NCBI RefSeq assembly: GCF_900100755.1
Contig: NZ_FNCI01000003.1
Span: 417,574-481,573, forward strand
Direction: 5' to 3'
Length of the DNA stretch: 64,000 nucleotides
DNA from: Onishia taeanensis
GTDB taxonomy: Bacteria > Pseudomonadota > Gammaproteobacteria > Pseudomonadales > Halomonadaceae
Shown here: piece by piece, positions 20,577 through 30,236 of the stretch
Position numbering within the stretch: the stretch's first letter is position 1
Layout: every line of letters starts with the position of its first letter
Notes under the pieces: model-generated
What the model was told of the DNA's origin: nothing
Database searches by the model: none
What the model saw: the letters and a program-made list of their open reading frames with translations, nothing else
Made by a program: the position numbers and the translations under genes

Positions 20577-21575
20577 TTAGCCGGCCATCGCCGCAAGCCG
20601 CTCAAGCAGCTCGTCGCGACGCGCCTCGCTCATGAAGGCGGCCTCGATGGCGTTTCTGGCCAAGTCAATAAAGGTCTCCTGCGACCAGCCGAAGGCACGC
20701 TCGCAGGCCTTGAAGTTCTCGAGCATGCCGCCACCGAAGTAGGCCGGGTCATCCGAGTTCAGGGTCAGCGTCAGGCCCGCCTCGAGCAGCGCCGGCAGCG
20801 GGTGCTGATCCAGCCGGTCGACGACCTTGAGACGCACATTCGACAGCGGACATATGGTCAACGGCAAGCGACGCTCGACCAACTCGGCCACCAGCGCCGG
20901 GTCCTCGAGGCAGCGCACGCCGTGGTCGATACGGCAGACATCGAGCTGCTCCATGGCCTCGCGAATATAGCTCGCCGGCCCCTCTTCGCCGGCATGGGCT
21001 ACCCGCGGCAGGCCGAGCGCCTTGGCACGCTCGAAGACGGCGGCAAACTTGGACGGCGGATGGCCGAGCTCGGCGCTGTCGAGCCCCACCGCGTCGATCA
21101 TCTCCCAGTAGGGAGCGGCTTGATCGAGCACCCCCATGGCCTCAGCGGCGGAACGGTCGCGCAGGAAGCTCATGATCAGCGCCGAGGTCAGGCCCAGCTC
21201 ACGCTCGGCCAGGCGCATGGCTTTGGTCAGCCCCTCTATTTGCACATCCATCCGGATGCCACGACTCAGGTGCGCCTGGGGGTCGAAGGACAGCTCGACG
21301 TGCACCACGCCCTCGGCATGGGCGCGGCGAAAGTAATCCATGGCCAGGTCGAAGAAGTCGTCAGCGGTCCGCAGCACCGCCATGCCCTGGTAATAGAGGT
21401 TCAGGAAAGATTGCAGGTCGTCGAAGTCGTAGGCGGCCCGTACCTCTTCCACTGAGCCATAGGGCAACGCCACGCCATTGCGCTGAGCCAGGGAGAACAT
21501 CAGTTCTGGTTCTAGAGAACCCTCGATATGCAGATGCAGCTCGGCTTTCGGCAGGCGGGTCAGGAAGTCTTGCAT
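20577..21575 (-). CDS. Adenine deaminase (adenosine-deaminase family)
   Basis: Zinc hydrolase of the adenosine/adenine deaminase family, converting adenine to hypoxanthine. In 332 residues, PKAELHLHIEGSLEPE carries metal ligands His14 and His16, HAGEEGP carries a third His and the catalytic Glu, and LNSDDPAYF carries the Asp ligand. The HLHIEGSLEPE and HAGEEGP variants are those of Pseudomonas-type adenine deaminases rather than true adenosine deaminases, so adenine is the likely substrate; adenosine remains possible. The frame opens at 21587, but GGAGA lies 6-7 bases before the ATG at 21575. Product hypoxanthine would feed the XdhAB enzyme encoded 6 kb away. Confidence 0.88.
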   Translation of the reverse strand: MQDFLTRLPKAELHLHIEGSLEPELMFSLAQRNGVALPYGSVEEVRAAYDFDDLQSFLNLYYQGMAVLRTADDFFDLAMDYFRRAHAEGVVHVELSFDPQAHLSRGIRMDVQIEGLTKAMRLAERELGLTSALIMSFLRDRSAAEAMGVLDQAAPYWEMIDAVGLDSAELGHPPSKFAAVFERAKALGLPRVAHAGEEGPASYIREAMEQLDVCRIDHGVRCLEDPALVAELVERRLPLTICPLSNVRLKVVDRLDQHPLPALLEAGLTLTLNSDDPAYFGGGMLENFKACERAFGWSQETFIDLARNAIEAAFMSEARRDELLERLAAMAG

Positions 21576-21692
21576 GGTGCTCTCCATTCAGTCTTGCACT
21601 ATCGTGGGGCATGTCTCGCATCCACGCAAAGCCTTTGCACGCGTCTGGCTCGACAGGCCCCACAGGCAGCGTGCTCTCGCATCAGCCCAGTA

Positions 21693-23393
21693 TCAGCCAA
21701 GCCGGCCGTCGCGCAAGGTCAAGGAGCGCAGAATGCCCGGCGGGTCGCTGCCATCGTGGCGCAGCTGATGCACCAGATAGAGCACGGTACGACCGCACAG
21801 CCAGGTATCCAGGCGCTCCGCGATGCGTGCAGCCATGGGACGATCCAGCCCGGCGAAAGGCTCGTCGAGAATCACCAGCGGCGCGTCCAGCAGCAGCACG
21901 CGCGCCAGCACCAGGCGACGCGCCTGACCACCGGACAGCTGCCGACCGCCTTCGCCCACTCGGGTCTCGAGCCCATGGGCCAGTTCGCGGGCCCAATCGG
22001 CCAGCTCGACGAGCTCGAGCACATGCCATAACGAGGCCTCGGTGGCCTCGGGCTGAGCCAGGCGCAGGTTGGCGGCGATGCTGTCGTCGAATAGCTCGCT
22101 GTGCTGGGTGAGATAGGCCGTACGAGTTCGCAGCTCATCGAGGCTCACATCGACAAGCGGAATGTCATCGCGTAGCACCTCACCCTGATCGGGGTCGAGC
22201 AGGCGCACCAGCAGCGCCGCCACGCTAGACTTGCCGGCCCCCGACGCCCCCAGCAGCGCCAGCCGCTCGCCAGGCTCGAGACTGAGATCGAGCCCATCCA
22301 GCGCCGGTGTCAAAGCACCGGGATAGGTGAGAGTGACGTTTCGCAGACGCACCCCTGGGGCGCCGGCGACTGGCACCGCCGGCGACTCGGGTTCGCTGAG
22401 CACACTGCGTGAACGCCCCAGGGCATTGAGGCGGCGCGCCGCGGCGCGGGTCGCCCCCAAGCCAGTAAAGGACGCCGGCAACGCCCCCAAGGCCTCGCCC
22501 ATGGCCAGCACGGCCAGCGGCATCATCACCATCAAGGGCCCCGACAGCGCCTCGGCCCGATAGGCCTCGGCGGCAAGCCAAAGTGCCAGCACCGCCGCCA
22601 GACTGACGCCCAATCCCACCAGAGCATTGCCCAGGGCTGCTACTCGCCCGAGCTGCCACTGATCGGCATAGAGTGCGGCCTGATCCGCATCGATACGCGC
22701 TCGATGCTGGCTCAGGGTGCCATAACTCTTGAGCTCGGCGAGGCCCTGTAAGGTTTCGAGAATCCGCCCGCGCAGATGGTCGAGGGTCGCCACGCGGCGG
22801 GTGCTGGCCGCCATACCAAGGCACGCCTGGCCAATCACCAACCAGGCCCAGAGGGCAAGCAGCACAGCGCCGACCGCCAGCCCCGCCGGCAGCAAGAATA
22901 TCCCCAATAGGCCGCTCACCAGCGCGATGGCAAGCAGCGCCACTAGCGGCGGCGCCAATAAGCGCAAATAGAGGCTATCCAGGGTATCGATATCGGCGGT
23001 CAAGCGGTTGAGCCATTCGCTGGCCCGCCGCTGACCCAGCGCCCGAGCATCGAGACGGGCCAGGACCGCGAACATACCGCTGCGCAGCTCGGCCAGCAGA
23101 CGCAGTACGCTGTCATGGTTGTAGACCCGTTCAAGATAGCGGGCCACCGTTCTCAGCACCGCGAAGAAGCGGATACCGCCGCCAGGGGCGTAGACCTCGA
23201 GACTTGCCGCCATGCCCGCCGCGAGCATCGCGCCGGTCAGGGCAGTGGCAGTGATAAACCAGCCGGACAGCGCCAGCAGACCAATCGCCGCGCCTACCGT
23301 CAGCGCCAGCAGCAGTGCTCCCAGGGCCATACGCGCCCGCCGCCTGGCAAGCAGCTTGAGCCAAGGGCGCAGTTCGCTTATCAAGATTCTCAT
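21693..23393 (-). CDS. cydC: Heterodimeric thiol/heme ABC exporter subunit CydC
   Basis: Half of the CydDC ABC transporter, which is required for assembly of bd-type oxidases and handles cysteine/glutathione and heme. In 566 residues, six membrane helices occupy about 1-310, with the characteristic SGWFITATAL and RYLERVYNHD segments. The ATPase follows: Walker A GASGAGKSS, Q-loop LTQHSELFDDSI, signature LSGGQARRL, Walker B LVILDEPFAGLD and switch His (LVHQLRH). It lies 10 bp after cydD, and the four genes cydA-B-D-C are tightly spaced on the minus strand, so they are one operon. Confidence 0.94.
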   Translation of the reverse strand: MRILISELRPWLKLLARRRARMALGALLLALTVGAAIGLLALSGWFITATALTGAMLAAGMAASLEVYAPGGGIRFFAVLRTVARYLERVYNHDSVLRLLAELRSGMFAVLARLDARALGQRRASEWLNRLTADIDTLDSLYLRLLAPPLVALLAIALVSGLLGIFLLPAGLAVGAVLLALWAWLVIGQACLGMAASTRRVATLDHLRGRILETLQGLAELKSYGTLSQHRARIDADQAALYADQWQLGRVAALGNALVGLGVSLAAVLALWLAAEAYRAEALSGPLMVMMPLAVLAMGEALGALPASFTGLGATRAAARRLNALGRSRSVLSEPESPAVPVAGAPGVRLRNVTLTYPGALTPALDGLDLSLEPGERLALLGASGAGKSSVAALLVRLLDPDQGEVLRDDIPLVDVSLDELRTRTAYLTQHSELFDDSIAANLRLAQPEATEASLWHVLELVELADWARELAHGLETRVGEGGRQLSGGQARRLVLARVLLLDAPLVILDEPFAGLDRPMAARIAERLDTWLCGRTVLYLVHQLRHDGSDPPGILRSLTLRDGRLG

Positions 23394-23403
23394 TTCAGCG
23401 CTC

Positions 23404-25089
23404 TCATGCTGTCGCCTCCTCGACCTGCTGACCGGCCTGAATGCGCACGACCCGGTGGGCCATCGCCATCAGCGCCGGGTGATGGGTCGCGATGATCAGG
23501 GTCCGCCCCTCCTCGACCAGCCGTGCGAGCGACGCTGCGACTTCCGCTTCGCTGTCTTCATCGAGGCTTGCGGTGGGTTCATCGAGCAACACCAGCGCTG
23601 CATCGCTCAAGAACACTCGCGCCAGCGCCAACCGCTGCGCCTGGCCACCGGACAGCCCAGCCCCGCGCTCGCCGACCGGCGTATCGAGCCCTTCTGGCAG
23701 GCGTGACAGCAATCCAGCAAGCCCAGCTCGCTGCAGGGCTGCTTGCATTCGTTCATCACTGGCTTGGGTGTCGGCGAGGCGCAGGTTGTCGGCGATCGTG
23801 CCCTGGATCACCAGCGGACGCTGATCCATCCAGGCGGGCCGACGCTCGCTCATCACCTCGGCGCTGCCCTCACTGGGCGCCACGAAGCCGGCAATCAGTT
23901 GCAGCAGCGTCGATTTGCCGGCCCCCGAGGGTCCCGTCAAGGCGATGACCTCACCGCGCGACACCTCGAGCGATACCGGCCCCAGCACCTGGCCGCGTCC
24001 GGCATGTTCGACGCAGGCCTCGCTGAGCCGCACCAGGGCGTCGTTATTGCCGCTGTCCGCTGAGCGCCTCTCAAAGGTCTCTGGCGGTGTCTCGTTGAGG
24101 ATAGCCACCAGCGCCTCGGCGGCGCCCAGGGCCGCGGCGCGATCATGATAGTGCTGGGAAAGGCTACGCAGTGGCTGAAAGAACTCCGGCGCCAGCAGCA
24201 GTATCGTCAGGCCACTGAACAAGGTCAGCGACGACGAGGGGCCATAGGTGATATAGCCCAACAGGCCGAAGCCCACGTAGATGGCGATCACCGCGATGGC
24301 CACTGAAGCGAAGAACTCAAGCACTGCCGAAGACAGAAAAGCGATGCGCAGGGTCTTCATGCTGCGCGCGCGATAGTCGTCGGCGGCAGCGAAGACCTCG
24401 GCGGCAGCCGTGGCCGTTCGCCCGAACAGTTGCAGCGTGGTGATGCCGCGTACCCGGTCGAGAAAGTGCCCTGAGAGTCGCGTCACGGCCGCAAACTGGG
24501 CCTGATTCAGGCGCTGGGCGCCCATGCCCACCAGGGCCATGAACAGCGGAATCAGCGGGGCGGCCAGCAGCAGGAATATCGCGGCCAGCCAGTCGAGGCC
24601 CAGCACGATGGCAAAGATCAGCAGCGGCAGCGCGGTGGCAAGCCGCAGCTGGGGCAGGAAGCGGGCAAAATAGCCATCCAGCGCTTCGACCTGCTCGACC
24701 AGTTGACTGCCAAGGCCCGCCGAGTGGCGAGATGACAGCCGCACCGGGCCCAGCGCCGTCAGGTGATCGAGCAGCGCGGCCCGGGCACGGCCACGAATCG
24801 CCAGACTGGCCGCTTGCGCCGTGGTTTCCTGGGCCCATTGTGCCAGCGCGCGCACTCCCAGCACACCGATCAAGGCCACGAACAAAACGCCAACCGGCGC
24901 TTCTGGGGCGCCGGTCAACAGTCGGTCAATGATGATGGCCAGCAGTAACATCTGCACGATGGTGCAAAGCCCTACCCCCAGACCGGCAAGCGTGGCGAGC
25001 GTCAGTCGGCGGCGCTCGCCGGCGGCCAGCTCCTTGAGCCAGCGTTTGGGGGTAAGAGACTCCTGATGGCTGGCGTCATTCGCTGGCAT
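23404..25089 (-). CDS. cydD: Heterodimeric thiol/heme ABC exporter subunit CydD
   Basis: Partner of CydC. About 340 N-terminal residues hold six membrane helices (including LCTIVQMLLLAIIIDRLL and the QWAQETTAQAAS segment). The ATPase domain has Walker A GPSGAGKST, Q-loop DQRPLVIQGTI, signature LSGGQAQRLALARV, Walker B LVLLDEPTASLD and switch His (ATHHPAL). The longest frame begins at a GTG at 25110 inside cydB; the ATG at 25089, four bases past the cydB stop, is preferred and gives 561 residues. Its location in the oxidase operon supports a role in oxidase maturation. Confidence 0.93.
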   Translation of the reverse strand: MPANDASHQESLTPKRWLKELAAGERRRLTLATLAGLGVGLCTIVQMLLLAIIIDRLLTGAPEAPVGVLFVALIGVLGVRALAQWAQETTAQAASLAIRGRARAALLDHLTALGPVRLSSRHSAGLGSQLVEQVEALDGYFARFLPQLRLATALPLLIFAIVLGLDWLAAIFLLLAAPLIPLFMALVGMGAQRLNQAQFAAVTRLSGHFLDRVRGITTLQLFGRTATAAAEVFAAADDYRARSMKTLRIAFLSSAVLEFFASVAIAVIAIYVGFGLLGYITYGPSSSLTLFSGLTILLLAPEFFQPLRSLSQHYHDRAAALGAAEALVAILNETPPETFERRSADSGNNDALVRLSEACVEHAGRGQVLGPVSLEVSRGEVIALTGPSGAGKSTLLQLIAGFVAPSEGSAEVMSERRPAWMDQRPLVIQGTIADNLRLADTQASDERMQAALQRAGLAGLLSRLPEGLDTPVGERGAGLSGGQAQRLALARVFLSDAALVLLDEPTASLDEDSEAEVAASLARLVEEGRTLIIATHHPALMAMAHRVVRIQAGQQVEEATA

Positions 25090-25093
25090 GACG

Positions 25094-26095
25094 TCAGTGG
25101 TAGCCTTCACCGGTACGCACCTTGCCGCGGAATACCCAGTAGCTCCAGGCGGTGTAGGTCAGCACGATGGGAATCACGAACAGCACCCCCAGCAACAGGA
25201 AGAGCTGGGATTCCGGCGCCGAGGCGGCGTCCCAGATGGTGTGGTCCGGTGGCACGATCACCGGCCACTTGCTCACCACCAGCCCCAGATAGGTAAAGAT
25301 GAACATGCCCAGTGTGGCGATAAACGGCATGCCTTCACGGCGATGGCTCACCCAGCGATAGATACCGTAGGCACAGGCCATGGCCAGCACCGGCAGCAGC
25401 CAGATCAGCGATACCTGACCGAACCAGCGCTCACGCACGCTGCCATCGACGAAGGGGGTCCAGGCACTGATGATGGCGAACACGACAAGCACCGCTGCCA
25501 GCAGCTTGGGGGTAATGCGATAGGCCCATTCCTGAACATGGCCTTCCGATTTCAGGATCAGCCAGGTGGCCCCCAGCAGCGAGTAGCCCGCCATCATGCC
25601 AAGGCCGGTGAGCACGGTGAACGGCGTCAGCCAGTCCAGGGCACCGCCGACATAGACAAAGCCTTCGGTCTCGAAGCCCTGAATGTAGGTACCGACCACC
25701 GCCCCTTGGGCGAAGGTGGCGACCGCCGAGCCCCAGCAGAAGGCGCGGTTCCACCAGTGGCGGTTGCGCTTGGACTTGAAGCGAAACTCGAAGGCCACGC
25801 CTCGGAAGATCAACCCGGCCAGCATCAGGAAGACGCCGATATAGAGGGCCGGCAGAAATACCGAATAGACCAGCGGGAAGGCGCCCAGCAGGCCCGCCCC
25901 GCCCAGCACCAGCCAGGTCTCGTTGCCGTCCCAGATCGGCGCCACGGAGTTCATCATCACATCGCGCGCGTCTTCGTCCGGGGCGAAGGGAAAGAGGATG
26001 CCAAGGCCCAGATCGAAACCGTCCATCAGCACGTACATGATGATCCCGAAGCCGATGATGCCGGCCCAGATCAATGACAAGTCGAAGGTTTGCAT
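25094..26095 (-). CDS. cydB: Cytochrome bd-type oxidase subunit II, CIO type
   Basis: Membrane subunit II of a quinol oxidase. At 333 residues it matches the CioB form of Pseudomonas (about 335) rather than the E. coli CydB (379). The N-terminus has the family stretch MYVLMDGFDLGLGIL and the WDGNETWLVLGGAGLLGAFP block; around eight or nine hydrophobic helices follow. It begins 3 bp after the cydA stop. No small CydX-like frame lies between cydB and cydD. Confidence 0.94.
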   Translation of the reverse strand: MQTFDLSLIWAGIIGFGIIMYVLMDGFDLGLGILFPFAPDEDARDVMMNSVAPIWDGNETWLVLGGAGLLGAFPLVYSVFLPALYIGVFLMLAGLIFRGVAFEFRFKSKRNRHWWNRAFCWGSAVATFAQGAVVGTYIQGFETEGFVYVGGALDWLTPFTVLTGLGMMAGYSLLGATWLILKSEGHVQEWAYRITPKLLAAVLVVFAIISAWTPFVDGSVRERWFGQVSLIWLLPVLAMACAYGIYRWVSHRREGMPFIATLGMFIFTYLGLVVSKWPVIVPPDHTIWDAASAPESQLFLLLGVLFVIPIVLTYTAWSYWVFRGKVRTGEGYH

Positions 26096-26098
26096 GGC

Positions 26099-27514
26099 TT
26101 AGCTCCTGACCGGATGACCGGCGTCATCGTCGAAGGGAATATGAGCGGCGGACAGCGGACGCTTGGCACGTTCGATATCATCGACCACGGTTTCCTGGTC
26201 GTGGGGCAGCATCCCCTGGCGAATGACCCGCATCAGGTAATAGACCCCGCAGCAGAACACCACCGCATAGACCGCGATGTAGCCGATCAAGGTGAACAGC
26301 GCCATCCCCCCGGTCAGCGAGGGCGTCAGCGCTTCGGCCTGCGTCATCATGCCGTAGACCAGCCATGGCGACCGGCCACCTTCGGTGACGAACCAACCGG
26401 CCAGTACCGCGATAAAGGGCGAGACACCCATGGCAACCAGCAGCTTGAGGTAGCGATCACACTGATACACTCGGCCGCCGCGACGCAGCACAAGGCCGGC
26501 AACCGCCACGCCAATCATCGCCAAGCCAATGGCCACCATCACGCGGAAGGACCAGAACACCAAGGGTACGAACGGCTGCTCATCGCGGGGAACGTCCTTG
26601 AGGCCAGGCACCACGCCATTCACATCGTGCGTCAGGATCAGGCTGGCCAGGCTAGGAATACCGACCTCGAAGTGGTTCTTCTGGGCGTCCATATCCGGCA
26701 GCGCAAACAGCAGCAGCGGCGTATGCGACTGGGTCTCCCAATTACCTTCCATGGCCGCCACCTTGGTCGGCTGGTGCTCGAGGGTATTGAGGCCATGGAA
26801 GTCACCGATGACCGCCTGAGCCGGCGCCAGCACTAGCAGCAGCCACAAGCACATGGAAAGCGCCTTCTTGTTGGCCACCTCATCTCGCCCGCGCAGCAAA
26901 TAGTAGGCGCTGACGGCCGCGACAACGAAGCCCCCCGTCAGGAAGGACGCGGTCGCCATATGCATGAAGCGATACCAGAAGGAGGCATTGAAAATCGCGG
27001 TGGACCAGGATGTGACGTGGAAAGCGCCGTCGATCAGCTCCACACCCGCCGGAGTCTGCATCCAGCTATTGGCTGAGAGGATCCAGAAGGCAGAAATGAA
27101 GGTACCCACCGCCACCATGGTAGCGGCGAAGAGATGAACGCCTTGCGGGACCTTGCCGCGGCCGAACAGCAGCACGCCGAGGAAGCCCGCCTCGAGGAAG
27201 AAGGCGGTCACCACCTCATAGCTGAGCATCGGCCCCAGGAAGTTGGCCGACGCCTGAGCGAAGTTGCTCCAGTTGGTGCCGAACTGGAAGGACATCACGA
27301 TGCCGGACACCACCCCCATGCCGAACACCACCGCGAATACCTTGGTCCAGAAGGTGGCCAGGCGTTCCCAGGCGGGGTTGCCGTTGGCAAAGTAAAGCCC
27401 GTTCAGCAGTGCGATGTAGGACGCCAGGCCGATCGTAAAGACCGGGAAGATGGCGTGGAAAGACACCACGAACGCGAACTGAATACGCGACAGGATGAGT
27501 GGATCAAGCTCCAT
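26099..27514 (-). CDS. cydA: Cytochrome bd-type (cyanide-insensitive) oxidase subunit I
   Basis: Heme-bearing subunit I of the terminal quinol oxidase. In 471 residues, expected ligands and proton-path residues are present: His20 (SFHAIFP, heme b595), Glu100 and Glu108 (SYEVVTAFFLEAG), and His185 (RFMHMATA, heme b558). The partner Met lies in FWSFRVMV. The quinol loop carries GDFHGLNTLEHQPTK and is short, which with the overall length points to the CIO (CioA) subfamily. Start: AGGAGG lies 6 bases before the ATG. The upstream 220 bp up to the antiporter gene holds an AT-rich stretch (about 27560-27600) suitable for a promoter, but no FNR/ANR-type TTGAT-N4-ATCAA box is visible. Confidence 0.95.
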   Translation of the reverse strand: MELDPLILSRIQFAFVVSFHAIFPVFTIGLASYIALLNGLYFANGNPAWERLATFWTKVFAVVFGMGVVSGIVMSFQFGTNWSNFAQASANFLGPMLSYEVVTAFFLEAGFLGVLLFGRGKVPQGVHLFAATMVAVGTFISAFWILSANSWMQTPAGVELIDGAFHVTSWSTAIFNASFWYRFMHMATASFLTGGFVVAAVSAYYLLRGRDEVANKKALSMCLWLLLVLAPAQAVIGDFHGLNTLEHQPTKVAAMEGNWETQSHTPLLLFALPDMDAQKNHFEVGIPSLASLILTHDVNGVVPGLKDVPRDEQPFVPLVFWSFRVMVAIGLAMIGVAVAGLVLRRGGRVYQCDRYLKLLVAMGVSPFIAVLAGWFVTEGGRSPWLVYGMMTQAEALTPSLTGGMALFTLIGYIAVYAVVFCCGVYYLMRVIRQGMLPHDQETVVDDIERAKRPLSAAHIPFDDDAGHPVRS

Positions 27515-27734
27515 AAGAGCCTCCTCGTCATGGGGTGATGGCGATACCGCTAGTCGAATTCACTGCCATTTATTATGTTTGCAACTGACAGCGCCAATGC
27601 TAAGGCAAAGGCGCATGAAAATCGTCGTTCCAAGTGTGTCGCGATGCCGCACTTTCGCCGCTAGAAAGCGTGGTTTTTTGTCGCAGGTTTTGCTTCAGAG
27701 GCTGCTCTGAGGGTCATGGCGTATTACGGCCGGG

Positions 27735-28721
27735 TCAACCGTCGGCCAGCAATACGACGCGGATCAGGTAGAGGCTGTAACCGACGAACAGAGCCAGCAA
27801 CAGCCCGCCCTCTAGACGGTTGATGCGACCAGCGCGCCCCTTGAGTCCGATGGCAAACACCGTCATTGCAAGGGTCATCACCGCCATGACGGGCCAGTCC
27901 CGCACCATGACCTCGCCGCCGACCTGAATGGGCGCAATCACCCCGGCCAGCCCCACCACCCCTAGGGTGTTGAAGAGATTGGAACCGACCACATTGCCCA
28001 GCACCAGGTCGTGCTCGCCACGCCGTAGAGCACTCAATGAAGAGGCAAGCTCCGGCAGCGAGGTACCAATCGCCACGACCGTCAGGCCTATGATCAGATC
28101 GCTGACACCAAAGGTCTGCGCAATGGCCACCGCCCCCCAAACCAGTAGGCGGGAGCTCGCCACCAGCAGCACCAATCCCACCAGCGTCCAGAGCACGCTC
28201 ACCTTGAGCGACATCGGATGGCTATCGAGACTGTGGTCGGTTTCGCTTGCCAACGCATCGCCTGCGGCCTCTGCCTGGCGGCCCTGCCAAATGCTCGCGC
28301 CGATAAAAATCGCCAGCGCCAGCAGCAGAATGATCGATTCCGCGGTACTGATCACGCCATCACGAAGCTGCCAGCCAGCTAACAGCGTAGCAGCGCAGAG
28401 TATGGGCAGCTCTCGGCGCAGCACACCGGACTGCACCGCCAAGGGCGCGATCAGCGCCACCAGCCCGAGAATCAGCCCGATGTTGGTGATGTTGGAGCCA
28501 TAGGCATTGCCTAGCGCCAGCCCTGGGTTACCCTGAGACGCCGCCAGCGCCGAGACCATCAGCTCAGGCGCCGAGGTGCCAAAACCGATCACCAGCATGC
28601 CGATCAGTAGAGGCGACAGCCCCAGGTAGCGGGAGGTCGCAGCCGCCCCGTCGACAAATCGCTCGGCGCTCCATACCAGTAGCGCCAGTCCTGCGATGAC
28701 CGCCAATATCGGCAAGCCCAT
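27735..28721 (-). CDS. Calcium/sodium antiporter, YrbG family
   Basis: Inner-membrane cation/Ca2+ exchanger of the CaCA superfamily. The 328 residues form about ten helices with two inverted repeats; the ion-binding signatures are GFGTSAPELMVS (first repeat) and AIGTSLPELASS (second repeat), with partner segments GNAYGSNITN and GNVVGSNLFN. A hydrophilic loop of about 25 residues separates the halves. AAGGA lies nine bases upstream of the ATG. The gene is divergent from pqiA and runs toward the cydA operon. The ion preference (Ca2+/Na+ or another pair) is inferred from the family. Confidence 0.92.
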   Translation of the reverse strand: MGLPILAVIAGLALLVWSAERFVDGAAATSRYLGLSPLLIGMLVIGFGTSAPELMVSALAASQGNPGLALGNAYGSNITNIGLILGLVALIAPLAVQSGVLRRELPILCAATLLAGWQLRDGVISTAESIILLLALAIFIGASIWQGRQAEAAGDALASETDHSLDSHPMSLKVSVLWTLVGLVLLVASSRLLVWGAVAIAQTFGVSDLIIGLTVVAIGTSLPELASSLSALRRGEHDLVLGNVVGSNLFNTLGVVGLAGVIAPIQVGGEVMVRDWPVMAVMTLAMTVFAIGLKGRAGRINRLEGGLLLALFVGYSLYLIRVVLLADG

Positions 28722-28829
28722 ATGGTCTTATCCTTTTGATTCATTGAATGGTGATGACTATCGGCCTTCTGGCGCCGCACTGTAGCATCGTCTTCCATCA
28801 GGATTGTATGTATTCGACCAGCCGTCATA

Positions 28830-30236
28830 ATGGGGAAAAGAAGGAACCTGGCCTTGATCGATACGCTGCCCCCAGATCCGCGCCTTTCCGTGCTGGAAGG
28901 CCCACCAGAAGCTCATGTGTCTCGGCGCCGGCTGCGCGCCTGCCATGAGTGCGACTGGCTGGTGCGTCTGCCACCGTTGCACCATGGGCAAAGCGCTGAC
29001 TGCCCGCGCTGTGGCCATACGCTTTCGACCCGGCATTATCGCCCCGCCGAGCGGAGCCTGGCACTGGCCATTGCAGCTCTGTTGGCGCTGATCATGGCGG
29101 TCTGCCTCCCCTTCGTCAGCTTCCAGGTCAGCGGCATTGGCAATCGCATTGTATTGACCCAAACCGCCACCAGCCTGATTGGCATGCATCAACCGCTGGT
29201 GGCCATTGGCGTGGTGTTGACCACCATCGTCTTGCCGACGGTCTATCTGCTAAGCGTTATCTGGCTACAGATTGGCCTGCTGCGACGCACCTTGCTACCA
29301 GCCAGTCGCAGCATCGCCAGAGCCCTGTCGCACCTACACCCATGGATGATGGCGGATGTCTTCATCATTGGCGCCTTGGTCAGCCTGATAAAGGTTGCCG
29401 GCATGGCCGAGGTCTCGCTTGGCCTAGCCTTCTGGGCCTTCTGCTGCTTTGCCCTGCTGTTACTGCTAGCGACCCAATCGCTGGATGCCGACTGGATGTG
29501 GTTCTCTCTGGTCGGTGAGCCCACCGCTCCAGAAGGGGTGGTGACGGGAGCCCGGGCCTCTCCCCAGGGCCTAACCGGCTGCCCTACCTGTGGCCTAGTC
29601 AATCGCCTGGATGCCGAAGGCAAGGGGCGCTGCCGGCGCTGCGGAGAGCGACTTCATGCGCGCCTGCCCCATAGCCTGCAGCGCACCTGGGCCCTGCTCG
29701 CGGCTGCCACGCTGCTCTACATCCCGGCCAACGTCTACCCGATCATGATCACCACCTCCCTGGGTCACACCGAACCCTCGACAATCATCGGCGGGGTCAT
29801 CACGCTATGGCAGCATGGCTCCTATCCGATTGCCGCGATCATTTTCATCGCCAGCATCCTGGTGCCGGTGAGCAAGCTGATCGCCATGGCGTGGCTGTGT
29901 CTGATGGTGCCTCGCAGCGGTGAGTTGCAGGCCGTAGCGCGCACCCGCCTGTACCGCATTACCGAGTTCATCGGCCGCTGGTCGATGGTCGATGTGTTCG
30001 TGGTGGCCATCCTGGTGGCCTTGATTCGCGCCGGCAACCTGATGTCCATCGCCCCAGGGCCGGCCGCTCTCGCCTTCGGCTCGGTGGTCGTACTGACCAT
30101 GCTCTCGGCCATGGCCTTCGATCCTCGTCTGATATGGGATCCGCCCCTGCCTCGATACCGCCAGAGCGCCAGCGAGAAAAACGCCGACGTGCCGCCCCCT
30201 TCTTCTGATCGCAAGGACGTTGCCCATGACCACTGA
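28830..30236 (+). CDS. pqiA: Paraquat-inducible protein A (lipid transport membrane protein)
   Basis: Inner-membrane partner of the MCE protein PqiB in phospholipid trafficking between inner and outer membranes. It has two tandem PqiA domains, each opening with a zinc-ribbon pair: CHECDW...CPRCG near the N-terminus and CPTCG...CRRCG in the middle. Each is followed by about four membrane helices. The 468 residues are somewhat longer than E. coli PqiA (417). The ATG at 28830 lacks a ribosome-binding site; an in-frame TTG at 28854 has AAGGA at 8 bases and could be the real start. First gene of pqiABC; it overlaps pqiB by 11 bp. Confidence 0.92.
   Translation: MGKRRNLALIDTLPPDPRLSVLEGPPEAHVSRRRLRACHECDWLVRLPPLHHGQSADCPRCGHTLSTRHYRPAERSLALAIAALLALIMAVCLPFVSFQVSGIGNRIVLTQTATSLIGMHQPLVAIGVVLTTIVLPTVYLLSVIWLQIGLLRRTLLPASRSIARALSHLHPWMMADVFIIGALVSLIKVAGMAEVSLGLAFWAFCCFALLLLLATQSLDADWMWFSLVGEPTAPEGVVTGARASPQGLTGCPTCGLVNRLDAEGKGRCRRCGERLHARLPHSLQRTWALLAAATLLYIPANVYPIMITTSLGHTEPSTIIGGVITLWQHGSYPIAAIIFIASILVPVSKLIAMAWLCLMVPRSGELQAVARTRLYRITEFIGRWSMVDVFVVAILVALIRAGNLMSIAPGPAALAFGSVVVLTMLSAMAFDPRLIWDPPLPRYRQSASEKNADVPPPSSDRKDVAHDH

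Noticed and set aside
20358..21455. 365-codon plus-strand frame opposite the deaminase gene
   Set aside because: Crosses the boundary of two well-supported minus-strand genes and has the composition of a shadow frame.
25088..26077. 329-codon plus-strand frame opposite cydB
   Set aside because: Antisense shadow of a high-GC gene; the product is His-, Gln- and Gly-rich without domains, and cydB is certain.
27515..27734. FNR/ANR box upstream of the oxidase operon
   Set aside because: Looked for TTGAT-N4-ATCAA; only TTGCAA-like AT-rich sequence is present, not a credible match.
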